Origin: Mycobacterium paraense | GTDB lineage: Bacteria > Actinomycetota > Actinomycetes > Mycobacteriales > Mycobacteriaceae | Assembly (NCBI RefSeq): GCF_002101815.1 | Contig: NZ_LQPM01000051.1 | Location: 62,001-126,000, forward strand | DNA: 64,000 nucleotides | Direction of reading: 5' to 3' | Part shown: positions 33,823-43,022 of the stretch, piece after piece | Numbering within the stretch: position 1 is the first letter of the stretch | How the letters are laid out: the number at the start of each line of letters is the position of its first letter | Notes under the pieces: model-generated | What the model was told of the DNA's origin: nothing | The model's database searches: none | The model's input: only the letters and a program-made list of their open reading frames with translations | Translations under genes and position numbers: made by a program

Positions 33823-34518
33823 TCAGGACTTGAGGACTTTGAGCAGCTCCTGGGCGAGCGGCGCGGCGGAGGCGGGGTTCTGCCCGGTGTAGAGGTTTCG
33901 GTCCACGACCGTGAACGGCTTCCAGATTTCGCCGCGGACAAAGTCGACGCCCATCTTGATCAATTCGTCCTCGGCGGTCCACGGGGCTTTCTCGCGGAGG
34001 CCGACGGCGTCCTCCTCGTCGTTGGTGTAGGCGGTGACCCGGTATCCGGCGAAGGGTGAGACGCCGCTGCGCCGGGTGGCCAGCATGGCGACCGGCGCAT
34101 GGCACACGATGGCCAGTGGCTTGCCCGACGCGAGTGCGGCGGTGAGCAGTCGACCCGAGTCGGCGTCGCGCCACAGGTCCTCCATGGGGCCGTGGCCGCC
34201 GGGGTAATAGACGGCGTCGTAATCGTCCAGGCGCGCGTCGGCCAGTTCGATTGGCCTGCGCAATTCTTCGGCGGATCGTAGGGTCTCCTCGAGCTGCCGG
34301 GCGATCTCCTCGCTGCCGGCCATCGAGGGACGCAGGCTCATCACGTCTACGTAGGGCACCACGCCGCCGGGAGTCGCGACGACGACCTCGTGGCCGGCTC
34401 CGCTGAGCGCGCCGTACGGGGCTGCGAACTCCTCGGCCCAATATCCGGTCGGGTGCCGGGTCCCGTCCTTGAGCGTCCAGTAACTCGTTGCGGTCATGAC
34501 GAACAGGACTTTGGCCAT
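33823..34518 (-). CDS. DJ-1/PfpI-family protein (Hsp31-like)
   Basis: A 231-residue protein with the DJ-1/PfpI fold. AIVCHAP places the nucleophile Cys139 with the following His, and DAVYYPGGHGPMEDL precedes it; Glu29/30 in GYWAEEFAAPY is the usual acidic partner. Hsp31-like members act as glutathione-independent glyoxalase, chaperone or amidase. The ATG at 34518 was chosen; one more in-frame TTG lies directly before it. No clear ribosome-binding site is present, so it may be leaderless. It is divergent from the BrkB-like gene. Confidence 0.85.
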   Translation of the reverse strand: MAKVLFVMTATSYWTLKDGTRHPTGYWAEEFAAPYGALSGAGHEVVVATPGGVVPYVDVMSLRPSMAGSEEIARQLEETLRSAEELRRPIELADARLDDYDAVYYPGGHGPMEDLWRDADSGRLLTAALASGKPLAIVCHAPVAMLATRRSGVSPFAGYRVTAYTNDEEDAVGLREKAPWTAEDELIKMGVDFVRGEIWKPFTVVDRNLYTGQNPASAAPLAQELLKVLKS

Positions 34519-34659
34519 CAATCGAGGCTATGTGGTGACGCATCCGTCGGCAATCGGTGCGACCCGCACCCCTCCCAGCGGTTGACCACTCGAAAATCGG
34601 GGTATGACCTGGTGAGCCCATCGGTTGGGTGTCGGCTTTGCGAGACGAAGTGAGCATGG

Positions 34660-35667
34660 ATGGTCGGCTGGCTGGACAGGCTGCAGCGACGGAACCGCGC
34701 CGTCGGCGTGGTGATCGCGGTCATCTACAAGTACCTCGATGATCAAGGCGGATATTTGTCCGCCTTGATCACCTACTACGGGTTCGTGTCGTTGTTCCCG
34801 CTGCTGCTCCTGTTGACCACGGGCCTCGGGGTGATCCTGGCCGGACGGCCCGATCTCCAGGACCAGGTGCTGCACAGCACGTTGAGCCAATTTCCGGTCA
34901 TCGGAAGCCAATTGCACCAGCCCGAAGGACTCAGCGGCGGCGCCGTCGCGGTGGTCGTCGGCATCGCGGGGGCCCTGTATGGCGGTCTGGGCGTCGGTCA
35001 GGCGGTGCAGAACGCGATGGACTCGGTGTGGGCCGTGCCACGCAACAAGCGCCCGAACCCGATATGGTCGCGCGTGCGCAGCGCGCTGTTGTTGTTGGTC
35101 CTCGGTTCGGCCGCCGTCGCCTCCACCGCCCTGTCCGCGGTCGGCCAGGCCACGAGTTCCCTGGGCATCTTTGGGAAGTTCGGCCTCACGCTTGCGGCCA
35201 TCGCCATCAACGGCCTGATCTGCCTCGTGGCGTTTCGCGTGACCACCGCCCGGCAACTCACGTACCGCCAGGTCTGGCCGGGAGCCCTTGCGGCGGCGAT
35301 CATTTGGCAGATCCTGCAGCGGTTCGGCGCCGGTTACGTCGCGCACACGGTCAAGACGGCCAGCGCCACCAATAGCGTCTTCGCCCTGGTGCTGGGTCTG
35401 CTGGCGTTCCTGTACCTCGTGTCGACGACGCTGGTGCTCTGCGCCGAGATCAACGTCGTTCTCGTGGAGCACCTTTACCCGCGCGCGTTGCTCACCCCGT
35501 TCGTCGACGACGCGGACCTGACCGAGGCCGATCGGAAGACCTACGCCAAGAGGGCAAAAGCCGAGCGCGTCAAGGGATTTCAGCGCGTCAGCGTCAGGTT
35601 CCGCGACCTCAACCGCAAGGCCTCCGATCCCGAGACGCCGACCGTCCGGAGTCGGCCCGCCAGCTAG
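34660..35667 (+). CDS. YihY/BrkB-family membrane protein
   Basis: A 335-residue protein with about six transmembrane helices. The family start GGYLSALITYYGFVSLFPLLLLLTTGLG and the final helix LGLLAFLYLVSTTLVLCAEINVVL are clear. A long cytoplasmic C-terminus of about 60 basic and acidic residues follows. These proteins were once called ribonuclease BN or serum-resistance proteins, but are of uncertain transport or membrane function. The ATG at 34660 is one of two near each other in different frames; only this one opens the family N-terminus. Its stop overlaps that of the convergent DUF3072 gene by 4 nt. Confidence 0.85.
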   Translation: MVGWLDRLQRRNRAVGVVIAVIYKYLDDQGGYLSALITYYGFVSLFPLLLLLTTGLGVILAGRPDLQDQVLHSTLSQFPVIGSQLHQPEGLSGGAVAVVVGIAGALYGGLGVGQAVQNAMDSVWAVPRNKRPNPIWSRVRSALLLLVLGSAAVASTALSAVGQATSSLGIFGKFGLTLAAIAINGLICLVAFRVTTARQLTYRQVWPGALAAAIIWQILQRFGAGYVAHTVKTASATNSVFALVLGLLAFLYLVSTTLVLCAEINVVLVEHLYPRALLTPFVDDADLTEADRKTYAKRAKAERVKGFQRVSVRFRDLNRKASDPETPTVRSRPAS

Positions 35668-35879
35668 TCGGCGCCCCGCCCCGTCTGTTGTTGCAATTCG
35701 TCGATCAGTTCGGAGGCTTGCGCTTTCGTCATGTCGTCGGGAACATCGCGACCGGCCTCCTGCGCCAGCGTGTGTAGGTAGCTGCGCTGGGGTCCGGTCA
35801 TCGGCTCGTCACCGGTCACCCAGTCGGACGTGTCCTTCTCGGGATTCTCACGCGGCGCCTGCTCCGTGTTGTCAGTCAT
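35664..35879 (-). CDS. DUF3072 small protein, 71 aa
   Basis: A short acidic protein ending in TGPQRSYLHTLAQEAGRDVPDDMTKAQASELIDELQQQTG, the DUF3072 helical module. The N-terminal 25 residues are disordered and polar. It is related to small stress-associated mycobacterial proteins of unknown function. The stop shares bases with the BrkB-like gene's stop (ctag), tail to tail. Confidence 0.85.
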   Translation of the reverse strand: MTDNTEQAPRENPEKDTSDWVTGDEPMTGPQRSYLHTLAQEAGRDVPDDMTKAQASELIDELQQQTGRGAD

Positions 35880-35937
35880 GCCCTGGAGATAGCCATCGCA
35901 CGCGTGTTCGAAACGTCTGCAGCGGAAGTTCGCCGTA

Positions 35938-37014
35938 TCAGGCGTCGATCACCACGCGACCGCTTTTCGCCCGCGAGACGCAGACCAGCATTTCGTCGTC
36001 GCCCTCCACGGTGCGCCCACGCCGATCGACGTCACCGGCCAGCACCTTGACCTTGCAGGTCCCGCAGAACCCTTGCTGGCAGGAGTACGCCGTCGCCGGG
36101 TCGCGGTCGAGCATGACCGCCAGCGCCGACCGGTTGGATGGCACGCTGAGCACCCGCTGCGAGCGCGCGAGTTCCAGCTCGAACGGGATGCCGTCGACGA
36201 CCGGTGGCGGACTGAACCGCTCGTAATGCAGTGGCGCGTCGACGTGTTCGTCGCGGGCAGTGCGGACCGCCTCCAGCATGGCCGTCGGCGCGCACACGTA
36301 GACGGCCGTGTTCGGGCCCGCGCCGGCCAGCAGCTCATCGGTGGTGGGGAACCGGCCGCGCTCGTCGTCGGCCCACACGGTGACCCGCTCCGCGTCCACC
36401 CCCAGCACCTCGTCCAGCAGCGGCATGTAGTCGCGGGATCGGCCGGCATAGATTGCGCGCCAATTGATTCCGAGTTGTTGGGCCACCCGGATCATCGGCA
36501 GGATGGGCGTCACGCCGATGCCGCCGATGACGAACAACACGTCCTGCTCGTCTGTCACGAGGTAGAACGCGTTGCGGGGGCCTTCGAACACGAGGGTGTC
36601 CCCCACGTCGAAAGCGTCGTGCATTTCCATCGAACCGCCGCCGCCGTCGGCGATCCGGCGCACCGCGATGCGGTAGTCGGTGCGCCGCCCGGGCGGCCCA
36701 CACAGCGAATACTGCCGGCGACGGCCCGAGGCCAACCGAACGTCGATGTGCGCCCCGGGTGTCCACGACGGCAGCAACCCGCCGTCGGGATCCGCCAGCG
36801 TCAAGGCCACCACGTCGGGCGTGAGCAGTTCGCGCTTGGTGACTACCGCGGTCGTGGTCCGCTGCACCGGCAGCACCCGCGACGGCGACCACCGCGACGC
36901 CGTCGCGAAGGCGCCGAACACCGTGCCGACGCCCCACAACGCCGTGTAAAAGCGGTCACGCTTGCGGCGGCCGTACAGGTCGGCGGGTCTGGAGTTCCAA
37001 ATGGCATGTGTCAC
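35938..37014 (-). CDS. PDR/VanB-family flavin- and 2Fe-2S-containing oxidoreductase
   Basis: A 358-residue protein with a flavin/NAD(P)H reductase core (about 50-260). Visible are RQYSLCGPP for flavin, FVIGGIGVTPILPMIR for NAD(P), and VYVCAPTAML. A C-terminal plant-type 2Fe-2S ferredoxin domain carries CQQGFCGTC and a fourth Cys in VCVSRA. It passes electrons from NAD(P)H to a partner oxygenase. In this operon the most likely partner is the PF10118 diiron-type protein. The first 45 residues form a hydrophobic segment that may contact the membrane. The GTG start overlaps the stop of the alpha/beta hydrolase gene (GTGA). Confidence 0.9.
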   Translation of the reverse strand: MTHAIWNSRPADLYGRRKRDRFYTALWGVGTVFGAFATASRWSPSRVLPVQRTTTAVVTKRELLTPDVVALTLADPDGGLLPSWTPGAHIDVRLASGRRRQYSLCGPPGRRTDYRIAVRRIADGGGGSMEMHDAFDVGDTLVFEGPRNAFYLVTDEQDVLFVIGGIGVTPILPMIRVAQQLGINWRAIYAGRSRDYMPLLDEVLGVDAERVTVWADDERGRFPTTDELLAGAGPNTAVYVCAPTAMLEAVRTARDEHVDAPLHYERFSPPPVVDGIPFELELARSQRVLSVPSNRSALAVMLDRDPATAYSCQQGFCGTCKVKVLAGDVDRRGRTVEGDDEMLVCVSRAKSGRVVIDA

Positions 37015-37928
37015 AGCGAATTCCTAGGACTGTCGAATGCGACGACGGAGTTCACCCAGTCGCTGGTGAGCTGGGCGATGACTTCGGGGTGCGAGGTCAC
37101 CACCCAGTGTCCACCGTCGATGGGGACGATCCTGTTGTCGGGCGGTATCGAACCCGTGAACCGCTGCAGCGCGGGCGACACGAAGTAGTCCTGGCGGGCC
37201 ACCAGCACCTGCACCGGGACGCGCGTCTCCGGTAGTTGCGCCGGCGGCGCCAGGATCGGTCCGGGCATGTTGGCACGGTACAGGTTCAGACCGTTGAGGT
37301 AATCATCGATCGACCTGGTCGTGGCGGCGCGCCGCGGCCCGGCGCCGCGTGGCCGACCGATGCGTTCAACGGCCGCAAACACTTTCATCGTGGCCCCGGA
37401 ACGGATCGCGAGCTCCGGCGCACCGGGGCACAGGAAGAACCAGATGTACCCGGAGGCCAGGAACTGCTTGACCACGTCAGCCACGTCGCGCGGCGTGCGC
37501 GGTGACCGCAGAAACCTGCCCGCATAGTTCAGGTGCGGGCCCGAGATCGACGTGAACGAGGCGATCTTGCCCATCACCGACTCGTCGGTGACCGCCGCCC
37601 AGCCCTGGATGGAGCCCCAGTCGTGGCCCAACAGGTGCACCGCGCCGACGCCCAGGCTGTCGATCACGGCGCCGATATCGCCGACCAGATGGGCAAATTG
37701 ATACCCCGATCGGGTTGCGGGCCTTGAGGATTCGCCGATCCCGCGCACGTCGTAGGCGACGAAGTTGTACCCGTCGCCAAGCTCCTCGGCGACGCCGTCC
37801 CACACGTGGTGGTTATCGGGGTAGCCGTGGATGGCCAGGATCGTGGGGCGCCGTGGATCGATGCCGGAGTAGGTGTGAACCGCCAGCACCACGCCGTCCG
37901 CGGCGGTCACGGTGGTCAGTTGAGTCAT
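37011..37928 (-). CDS. Alpha/beta hydrolase, epoxide-hydrolase-like
   Basis: A 305-residue alpha/beta hydrolase. The HGYPDNHHVWD oxyanion loop and Asp103 nucleophile in LLGHDWGSIQGW match epoxide hydrolase/haloalkane dehalogenase relatives. The charge-relay His lies in DGGHWVVT. It could hydrate an epoxide or split an ester made by the neighbouring lipid enzymes. It is third in the operon, 9 nt after the PF10118 protein and overlapping the reductase gene by 4 nt. Confidence 0.85.
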   Translation of the reverse strand: MTQLTTVTAADGVVLAVHTYSGIDPRRPTILAIHGYPDNHHVWDGVAEELGDGYNFVAYDVRGIGESSRPATRSGYQFAHLVGDIGAVIDSLGVGAVHLLGHDWGSIQGWAAVTDESVMGKIASFTSISGPHLNYAGRFLRSPRTPRDVADVVKQFLASGYIWFFLCPGAPELAIRSGATMKVFAAVERIGRPRGAGPRRAATTRSIDDYLNGLNLYRANMPGPILAPPAQLPETRVPVQVLVARQDYFVSPALQRFTGSIPPDNRIVPIDGGHWVVTSHPEVIAQLTSDWVNSVVAFDSPRNSL

Positions 37929-37937
37929 CCGGCGACC

Positions 37938-38858
37938 TCAGTGGGAGGCCCGCGCGGCGGGCGAGCGAGCCAGATAGTCGACCGCGCGCCCGACCCCGCC
38001 CAGCTTGGACGGATGGAAACTGGGCGTGTAGTACGCGCCGATGACCCCGAGGAATTCGAACGGCCCGGGCACCAACCCGCGGCGCGCCGCGCGGAAGTAG
38101 TCCCGCCAGCGCGGTTTGGTCCCCGGCGGCAGGTAAGGGTCGACCGAGTACATGAAGCGCACGCCCCGGACGAACAGCCACAGCAACGACGGCGTCACCA
38201 ACAGCTGGGTGCGCACCTGGCGCCAGTAGCCGGCGCGCAGGTGCTTCATGGTGTCGAAGGCGACCGCCTTGTGTTCGACTTCTTCCGCGCCGTGCCAGCG
38301 CAGCAGGTCGAGCATCACCGGGTCGGTGCCCATGGCGTCGTGCTGCGGGGTGTCGAGCACCCATTCGCCCAGGATCGCGGTGTAGTGCTCCAGCGCAGCA
38401 ACCATCGACACCCGTTCCAGCAACCAACTCGCCCGTCGGCGTGGACTCCAGCCGGGCCGGTCGCCGATGAGCTTGTTGAACAGCCACGCCATCTGGTCGG
38501 TGAACGGCGTCACGTCGATGCCCTTGGCCTCGAAGTGCGCCAGCACTCCCGCATGCGCTTGGGAATGCATGGCCTCCTGGCTGATGAAGCCCTGCACGTC
38601 CAGCCGCAGCTGATCGTCCTTGATCAGCGGCAAGGCGTTCTTGAACGCGTCGACGATGAATTCCTCGCCCGCGGGCAACAGCAGGTGCAGCACGTTGCAG
38701 AAGTGGGTGGTGAAGGGCTCGTTCGGCACGTAGTAGAACGGCAGCTTGCCCCAGTCGAAGTCGACGTCACGCGCCTGCAGGACGATCCGCTCGTGGTCAA
38801 CTGGCGCACCGCGCCGATCGCAGTGCGGACCCGTCGCCGCGTCGTCGACCGTGAACAT
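37938..38858 (-). CDS. PF10118 'metal-dependent hydrolase' (ferritin-like diiron-type) protein
   Basis: A 306-residue protein of the PF10118 family. QEAMHSQAH and HGAEEVEHKAVAFDT supply the paired E-x-x-H metal-ligand pattern of four-helix diiron proteins, with a further Glu/His in EHYTAILGEW. The family name 'hydrolase' rests on little evidence; ferritin-like diiron proteins often oxidise substrates. ATG at 38858 has gggggcga before it; the frame is open slightly further. It lies 19 nt after the FAAL-reductase gene. An oxygenase that acts on the lipid produced by that enzyme is a reasonable inference. Confidence 0.83.
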   Translation of the reverse strand: MFTVDDAATGPHCDRRGAPVDHERIVLQARDVDFDWGKLPFYYVPNEPFTTHFCNVLHLLLPAGEEFIVDAFKNALPLIKDDQLRLDVQGFISQEAMHSQAHAGVLAHFEAKGIDVTPFTDQMAWLFNKLIGDRPGWSPRRRASWLLERVSMVAALEHYTAILGEWVLDTPQHDAMGTDPVMLDLLRWHGAEEVEHKAVAFDTMKHLRAGYWRQVRTQLLVTPSLLWLFVRGVRFMYSVDPYLPPGTKPRWRDYFRAARRGLVPGPFEFLGVIGAYYTPSFHPSKLGGVGRAVDYLARSPAARASH

Positions 38859-38877
38859 CGTCGCCCCCTTTGACCGG

Positions 38878-41800
38878 CTAGGCACTGCGTTGCGCCTCCG
38901 CCTCAGCCTCGGTGATCAACCGCTCGCGCCGCAAGAACCGGACCAGATTATCGACGGTGTCGGCCAGGGCCGGCTCCCGCAGGTGGACCTTCGCCTGCGT
39001 GCGCGCGTGCCGGTACTGGGTGTTGTCGTAGCGCTTGTCCCGCATCGCGGCGATCTTGTCCGCCGAACGGACCAGGAAATCGACCAGCGGGTAGAGCTGA
39101 TCGCGCGGCGTGCACCGGCGGTTCAGCTGCTCCACGAACGACGGGATGTTGTGGTACTCGAAGCGATAGCCGTGGCGTTCCGACAAGACCCGGGCGATGT
39201 CCGTCAGGTTGTAGTAGTCGTCCGCGGTCATGTTGAAGACACTGCCCGCCTCGGGTGGCAGGCCCATCAGGACGACGACGTGGTCGGCGATCAGGTCCGC
39301 CGGCAGCAGGCTGATCTGGTTGAGCGCGTCGACGGCCAGCCCGTGCTCGATCATGAACGCCGTCAGCCGGACCAGGATGTCGTCCTGGCTGCCGAAGCCC
39401 GCCCGGGTGGGCGAGATCAGCGAAGGCCGATAGATGCGCACGTCGAGACCCTGCCGTTGCGCCGCCAGCACCAACTGCTCGGCGACCCACTTGGTCTGTG
39501 AGTAGCCGAAGTCCAGCCCGCTCATCTTCGCGTTGGCGTCCCACTCGCCGACCACCGGCTCGGTGCTCCAGCCGTAGATGAAGGTGCTGGAGACCAGGTG
39601 GAAGGTCTTGCGGTGGTCGGTCATGGCCAGGCGCAACAGCTCCAGCGTGCCCAGCACGTTGGCGGGCCGCAGGGCGTCGTACGTCCGGACGTAGTTGACC
39701 AGGGCGCCGTTGTGGACGATGGCGTCGATGCTGTCGGCCAGCCGGCCGAACTCCGCCTCGCCGATGCCCAGGTGGGGCTCGGCAAGGTCACCGCACACGA
39801 CGCGCACCCGCGCACGGACCTCGGCCTCCAGGCCCGGGGACCAGAGCTGGGCGCGGCGCAGCGAGGCCACGATCCGGTCCAGGCCGTGCGCCGGGTCCGT
39901 GGCGCGGATCAGGGCGTGGATGGTGTGCGACGTCTGCCCGAGCAGGCTGTGCACCAGGAACGGCCCCAGGAAGCCGGTCGCCCCGGTCAGCAGGATGTCG
40001 CGCACCGGGCCGGGTCGAGCCGGCGGCAGGGCCGGCAGGGGCAGCCGCGCGTCGGCGCGCATCTGCTCGATCTCCTGCGCCTCGTACTCGGCCGAAATCT
40101 GATCCAGCGCCCGCCGCAGTGCGTCCAACGGCTGTCCGGACCGATCGCCGAACTGCCGCATGAGCCGGAAGAATTCGGCGACGGTCAGGCGCTGCAGCAG
40201 CCGCGTGTTGACCTCTTCGGCCAGCTCCCCCGCGCCGTGCTCTTCGAGCAGGGCCTGCAGGTCCGTGCGGAGCTCGGCCAGGGCAAGCGAGTCGATCCCG
40301 AGGTCGGCGAAGGAGCAGTCCTCGTAACCGGTGAGGTCGTAGCTCTCGATGAGGTGTTGGAAACGGCCGAGGGGGCCCGTGCTGGCGTCCGGTCCGGTGT
40401 GGGTTTTCTGGACCCAGGTCGCCAGCACGGGCAGCTTGCCGTCCAGCCACAGCTGGCGGGTCTCCGAGCGCCGGATCTTGCCCGAGGTGGTCTTGGGGAT
40501 GCTGCGCGGCGGCACGAACAGGATGGTGTGCGGATCGATGTGCCCGTGCCGGCGGATCGCGCGCGCCAGAACCTTGCCGTCGGGGAGGTCGCGGTTGTCG
40601 CGCACCTCGGCGACGACGACCAACGCCTCCTCGTCGTCCCGCTCGACCGAGAAGGCGGCGACGCAGCCGTGCCGGACCTGCGGGGCCGACCGCTCGACGA
40701 CGGCCTCGATGTCCGACGGGTAGCAGTTGACGCCGCGGACGATGATCAGGTCCTTGGTCCGGCCGCAGACGAACAGTTCGCCCTCGTAGAGGAACCCGAG
40801 GTCGCCCGTCCGCAGGTAGGTGTGCTCGTCGTCGCCGTGGATGCGGGCTTCGAACATCTCCGCGGTGACGTCCGGGCGGTGCCAGTAGCCGCCGCCCTTG
40901 GACGGCCCGGCCAGCCAGACCTCGCCGACCCGGCCTTCGCCCAGCGCCTCGCGGGATTCGGGGTCGACGATGCGGACGATGGTGCCGGCGGCGGGCTTGC
41001 CGCTGCTCACCAGCGGGGTCTGGTTGTTGTTCTCGGGCACGGCCTTTTCCACCCGCACGACGTTCTGCTGCAGGGCCCGCTTGTTCACGGCCAGGGTCTG
41101 GCGCCCCTTGATCGACACGATCAGCGTGTTCTCGGCCAGGCCGTAAGCGCCCGTCAGCGCGTCGGGCCGCAGGCCGCAGGGGGCGAAGCGCTCCCGGAAG
41201 CGGGCAAAGGTCTTGGCCCGCAAGGGCTCCGCGCCGATGAGCATGGACTCGAGGCTGCTCAGGTCGATGCCGTCGAGCTCCGATGCGGGCAGCTTGTCCT
41301 CGCGCAGGCAGTACTCGAGCGCGAAGTTCGGCGCGGGCGTGCGGGTGGCACGAGTCTCGCTGATGAGCCGCAGCCAGGACGACGGCCGCTTGAGGAAGTC
41401 CTCGGGCGACATGCCGTGGGTGGTCCCGCCGAGCACCATGATGAACAGGTAGGCGGAGATCAGGCCCATGTCGTGGTGCTGGGGCAGCCAGCTGACCGCC
41501 ACCTCGCTGTCCGTGAAGGCCGATGCGTTGGCGATGACGTTGGCGTGCGTCACGACCACGCCCTTGGGATCGCTGGTGGAGCCGGACGTGTACTGCAGGA
41601 AGAGCACCCGCCCTGGCGTATCGGCCACGGAGCGGCCGCCGAAGCCGCGCGTGGCGTCGGTCGGCACCCATGGCAGCTCGGGGAGCCGCTCAACGTCGGG
41701 CCAGGGCAGCCCGCCCTGCCGGTTGTCCAGCAGCTGGCGGAAGGTGTGCTCGAGTTCCTTGGTCGACAGCACGGCCTTCGCCTGGGAGTCCCGCGCGATG

Positions 41801-42117
41801 AAGCTGAGCTTCGCCAGCCCTGCCTCGAACGACATCGGCAGCGGGGGGCTGACCGGTACGGCGATCACACCGATGCGGGCGCAGGCGTAGAACGCGGCCA
41901 CCATCTCGAGGCCCGGCGGGTACACCAGCAACGCCCGATCACCCGGCTTCAACCCGGCCTCTGTGGACAGGTAGGCCGCCAGTTCGCGGGTCCGCTCGTC
42001 GAAACTGTCGTAGGTGTAGCGCTCGAGCTCTCGGCCCTCGGCGTCGACAAACCGGAAGAGGGTTTGGTGGGGTCGGCACGCTTGCCACATCCGCAAGTAG
42101 TCGATCAGCGTCTGCAT
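38878..42117 (-). CDS. Fatty acyl-AMP ligase - carrier protein - thioester reductase
   Basis: A 1079-residue three-part enzyme. Residues 1-575 form a fatty acyl-AMP ligase: LQYTSGSTSDPKG (175-186), WLPQHHDMGLI, LRTGDLG (435-441), catalytic Lys547 in TTSGKIRR. Residues about 585-655 are a carrier domain with phosphopantetheine Ser610 (DLGIDSLALAE). Residues about 705-1070 are an NAD(P)H thioester reductase: TGATGFLG (711-718), Tyr872/Lys876 in GYSQTKW. It would activate a fatty acid, load it on its own carrier and release it reductively as aldehyde or alcohol. The layout resembles carboxylic acid reductases but with a FAAL rather than a CAR adenylation domain. ATG follows ggaaggga. It heads a four-gene operon. 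Confidence 0.9.
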   Translation of the reverse strand: MQTLIDYLRMWQACRPHQTLFRFVDAEGRELERYTYDSFDERTRELAAYLSTEAGLKPGDRALLVYPPGLEMVAAFYACARIGVIAVPVSPPLPMSFEAGLAKLSFIARDSQAKAVLSTKELEHTFRQLLDNRQGGLPWPDVERLPELPWVPTDATRGFGGRSVADTPGRVLFLQYTSGSTSDPKGVVVTHANVIANASAFTDSEVAVSWLPQHHDMGLISAYLFIMVLGGTTHGMSPEDFLKRPSSWLRLISETRATRTPAPNFALEYCLREDKLPASELDGIDLSSLESMLIGAEPLRAKTFARFRERFAPCGLRPDALTGAYGLAENTLIVSIKGRQTLAVNKRALQQNVVRVEKAVPENNNQTPLVSSGKPAAGTIVRIVDPESREALGEGRVGEVWLAGPSKGGGYWHRPDVTAEMFEARIHGDDEHTYLRTGDLGFLYEGELFVCGRTKDLIIVRGVNCYPSDIEAVVERSAPQVRHGCVAAFSVERDDEEALVVVAEVRDNRDLPDGKVLARAIRRHGHIDPHTILFVPPRSIPKTTSGKIRRSETRQLWLDGKLPVLATWVQKTHTGPDASTGPLGRFQHLIESYDLTGYEDCSFADLGIDSLALAELRTDLQALLEEHGAGELAEEVNTRLLQRLTVAEFFRLMRQFGDRSGQPLDALRRALDQISAEYEAQEIEQMRADARLPLPALPPARPGPVRDILLTGATGFLGPFLVHSLLGQTSHTIHALIRATDPAHGLDRIVASLRRAQLWSPGLEAEVRARVRVVCGDLAEPHLGIGEAEFGRLADSIDAIVHNGALVNYVRTYDALRPANVLGTLELLRLAMTDHRKTFHLVSSTFIYGWSTEPVVGEWDANAKMSGLDFGYSQTKWVAEQLVLAAQRQGLDVRIYRPSLISPTRAGFGSQDDILVRLTAFMIEHGLAVDALNQISLLPADLIADHVVVLMGLPPEAGSVFNMTADDYYNLTDIARVLSERHGYRFEYHNIPSFVEQLNRRCTPRDQLYPLVDFLVRSADKIAAMRDKRYDNTQYRHARTQAKVHLREPALADTVDNLVRFLRRERLITEAEAEAQRSA

Positions 42118-42718
42118 CGAGGGTCCCTTCCAGGTCGGTGGTCGGTGGAGCCGAAATCAGAACAACAAGTGCCTACATCGCAATTCGTAATTCCACGGTA
42201 AGCGTCAAACAAACGCGGGAAAAGATCATTTTAGGGCTGCACATCGATTTCACAGGCTCAGCCCGGCCCGCACGTGACGCAGCTCATACCGGCGCCATTT
42301 CCGCGACGTCAGAAAAGCGTCCATGCAAATACTGCGATCAGTATCTCAGCACCCCGGGGACGAGCGTTTAACCAGCTTATGCGCTTGTGGCGTAGATACT
42401 GAGATACGGACTTGCGGTGATAAGTATTCAATGATCGGTTTTCCTGGGCGCAAATTCCAGGACCGCCTCAAGGAATGTCATTCGCTGCAATAGATCCGTT
42501 GCGCAAACGGTTTACGGGGGCCGCGCCGGCGTCGCTCCGAAGCCGGGCGTCATGACAACAATTGTTGCCGCCGAGACCACGACGAACCGCCCCGCCGCCC
42601 AGGCACTGCCGCCGGCCGCCGGGCCCCGCGGCGGGGCGGGCAGAGCTCATAATCTACGCATATACTGAGATGACTTACTGATCCCCGGACCTACTGTCAC
42701 CCAGGGAGGCCGCCCAGG
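42118..42718. promoter_or_regulatory. 601-bp intergenic region with three copies of an ATACTGAGAT/TCAGTATCT motif
   Basis: No gene is supported here. TCAGTATCT (42338-42346) and AGATACTGA (42394-42402) are reverse complements. GATACTGAGATAC (42395-42407) shares ten bases, ATACTGAGAT, with 42662-42671. The last copy overlaps a TATACT -10 (42661-42666) of the gene at 42719. A GC-rich hairpin (gccccg-cgg-cggggc, 42623-42637) lies just before it. The motif set looks like operators, possibly for the small protein downstream. Confidence 0.5.
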
Positions 42719-43012
42719 ATGAGCCCTTCGGATCCCCCCTACCGCCCCGGCGCGGCGCTGCCTCCCGCGGTCGCAACGGCGCCGACCGAACCCTTCGCCC
42801 TCGGACGAACGCGCAACCCCAAAACCCGTCGCACGGTCGACCTCGCGCCCGCCCAGCATCGAGCCCTCGACATCTGGCAGCGAGAGGCCGCCGATCGCCT
42901 CGGCGTCGCCCGGGTCACCGGCCAAGAAGTTCTCGCCACGCTGGTCGACCAGCTGCTGAACGACCCCAGGCTCTCGGCCCAAATCACGCGCACCATCCAG
43001 GCGCGGCGCTGA
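42719..43012 (+). CDS. Small hypothetical protein, possible ribbon-helix-helix DNA binder
   Basis: A 97-residue protein. The first 40 residues are Pro/Ala-rich and disordered. The rest begins TRRTVDLAPAQHRALDIWQREAADRLGVARVTGQEVLATLVDQLLND, a strand followed by two helices, as in ribbon-helix-helix repressors. No family is identified with certainty. Start ATG is preceded by gggagg. The repeated motif upstream, one copy on its -10, suggests autoregulation. It converges on the lipid kinase gene. Confidence 0.65.
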   Translation: MSPSDPPYRPGAALPPAVATAPTEPFALGRTRNPKTRRTVDLAPAQHRALDIWQREAADRLGVARVTGQEVLATLVDQLLNDPRLSAQITRTIQARR

Positions 43013-43022
43013 TCGGTGTGAA

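Noticed and set aside
39598..42201. Very long plus-strand open frame opposite the FAAL-reductase gene
   Set aside because: It is an antisense frame kept open by high third-position GC of the real gene. It has no recognisable domain, while the minus strand shows complete FAAL, carrier and reductase motifs.
42138..42371. 77-codon plus-strand frame in the intergenic region upstream of the FAAL gene
   Set aside because: It has no ribosome-binding site, atypical mycobacterial codon use and no recognisable fold. The region carries repeated operator-like motifs instead.
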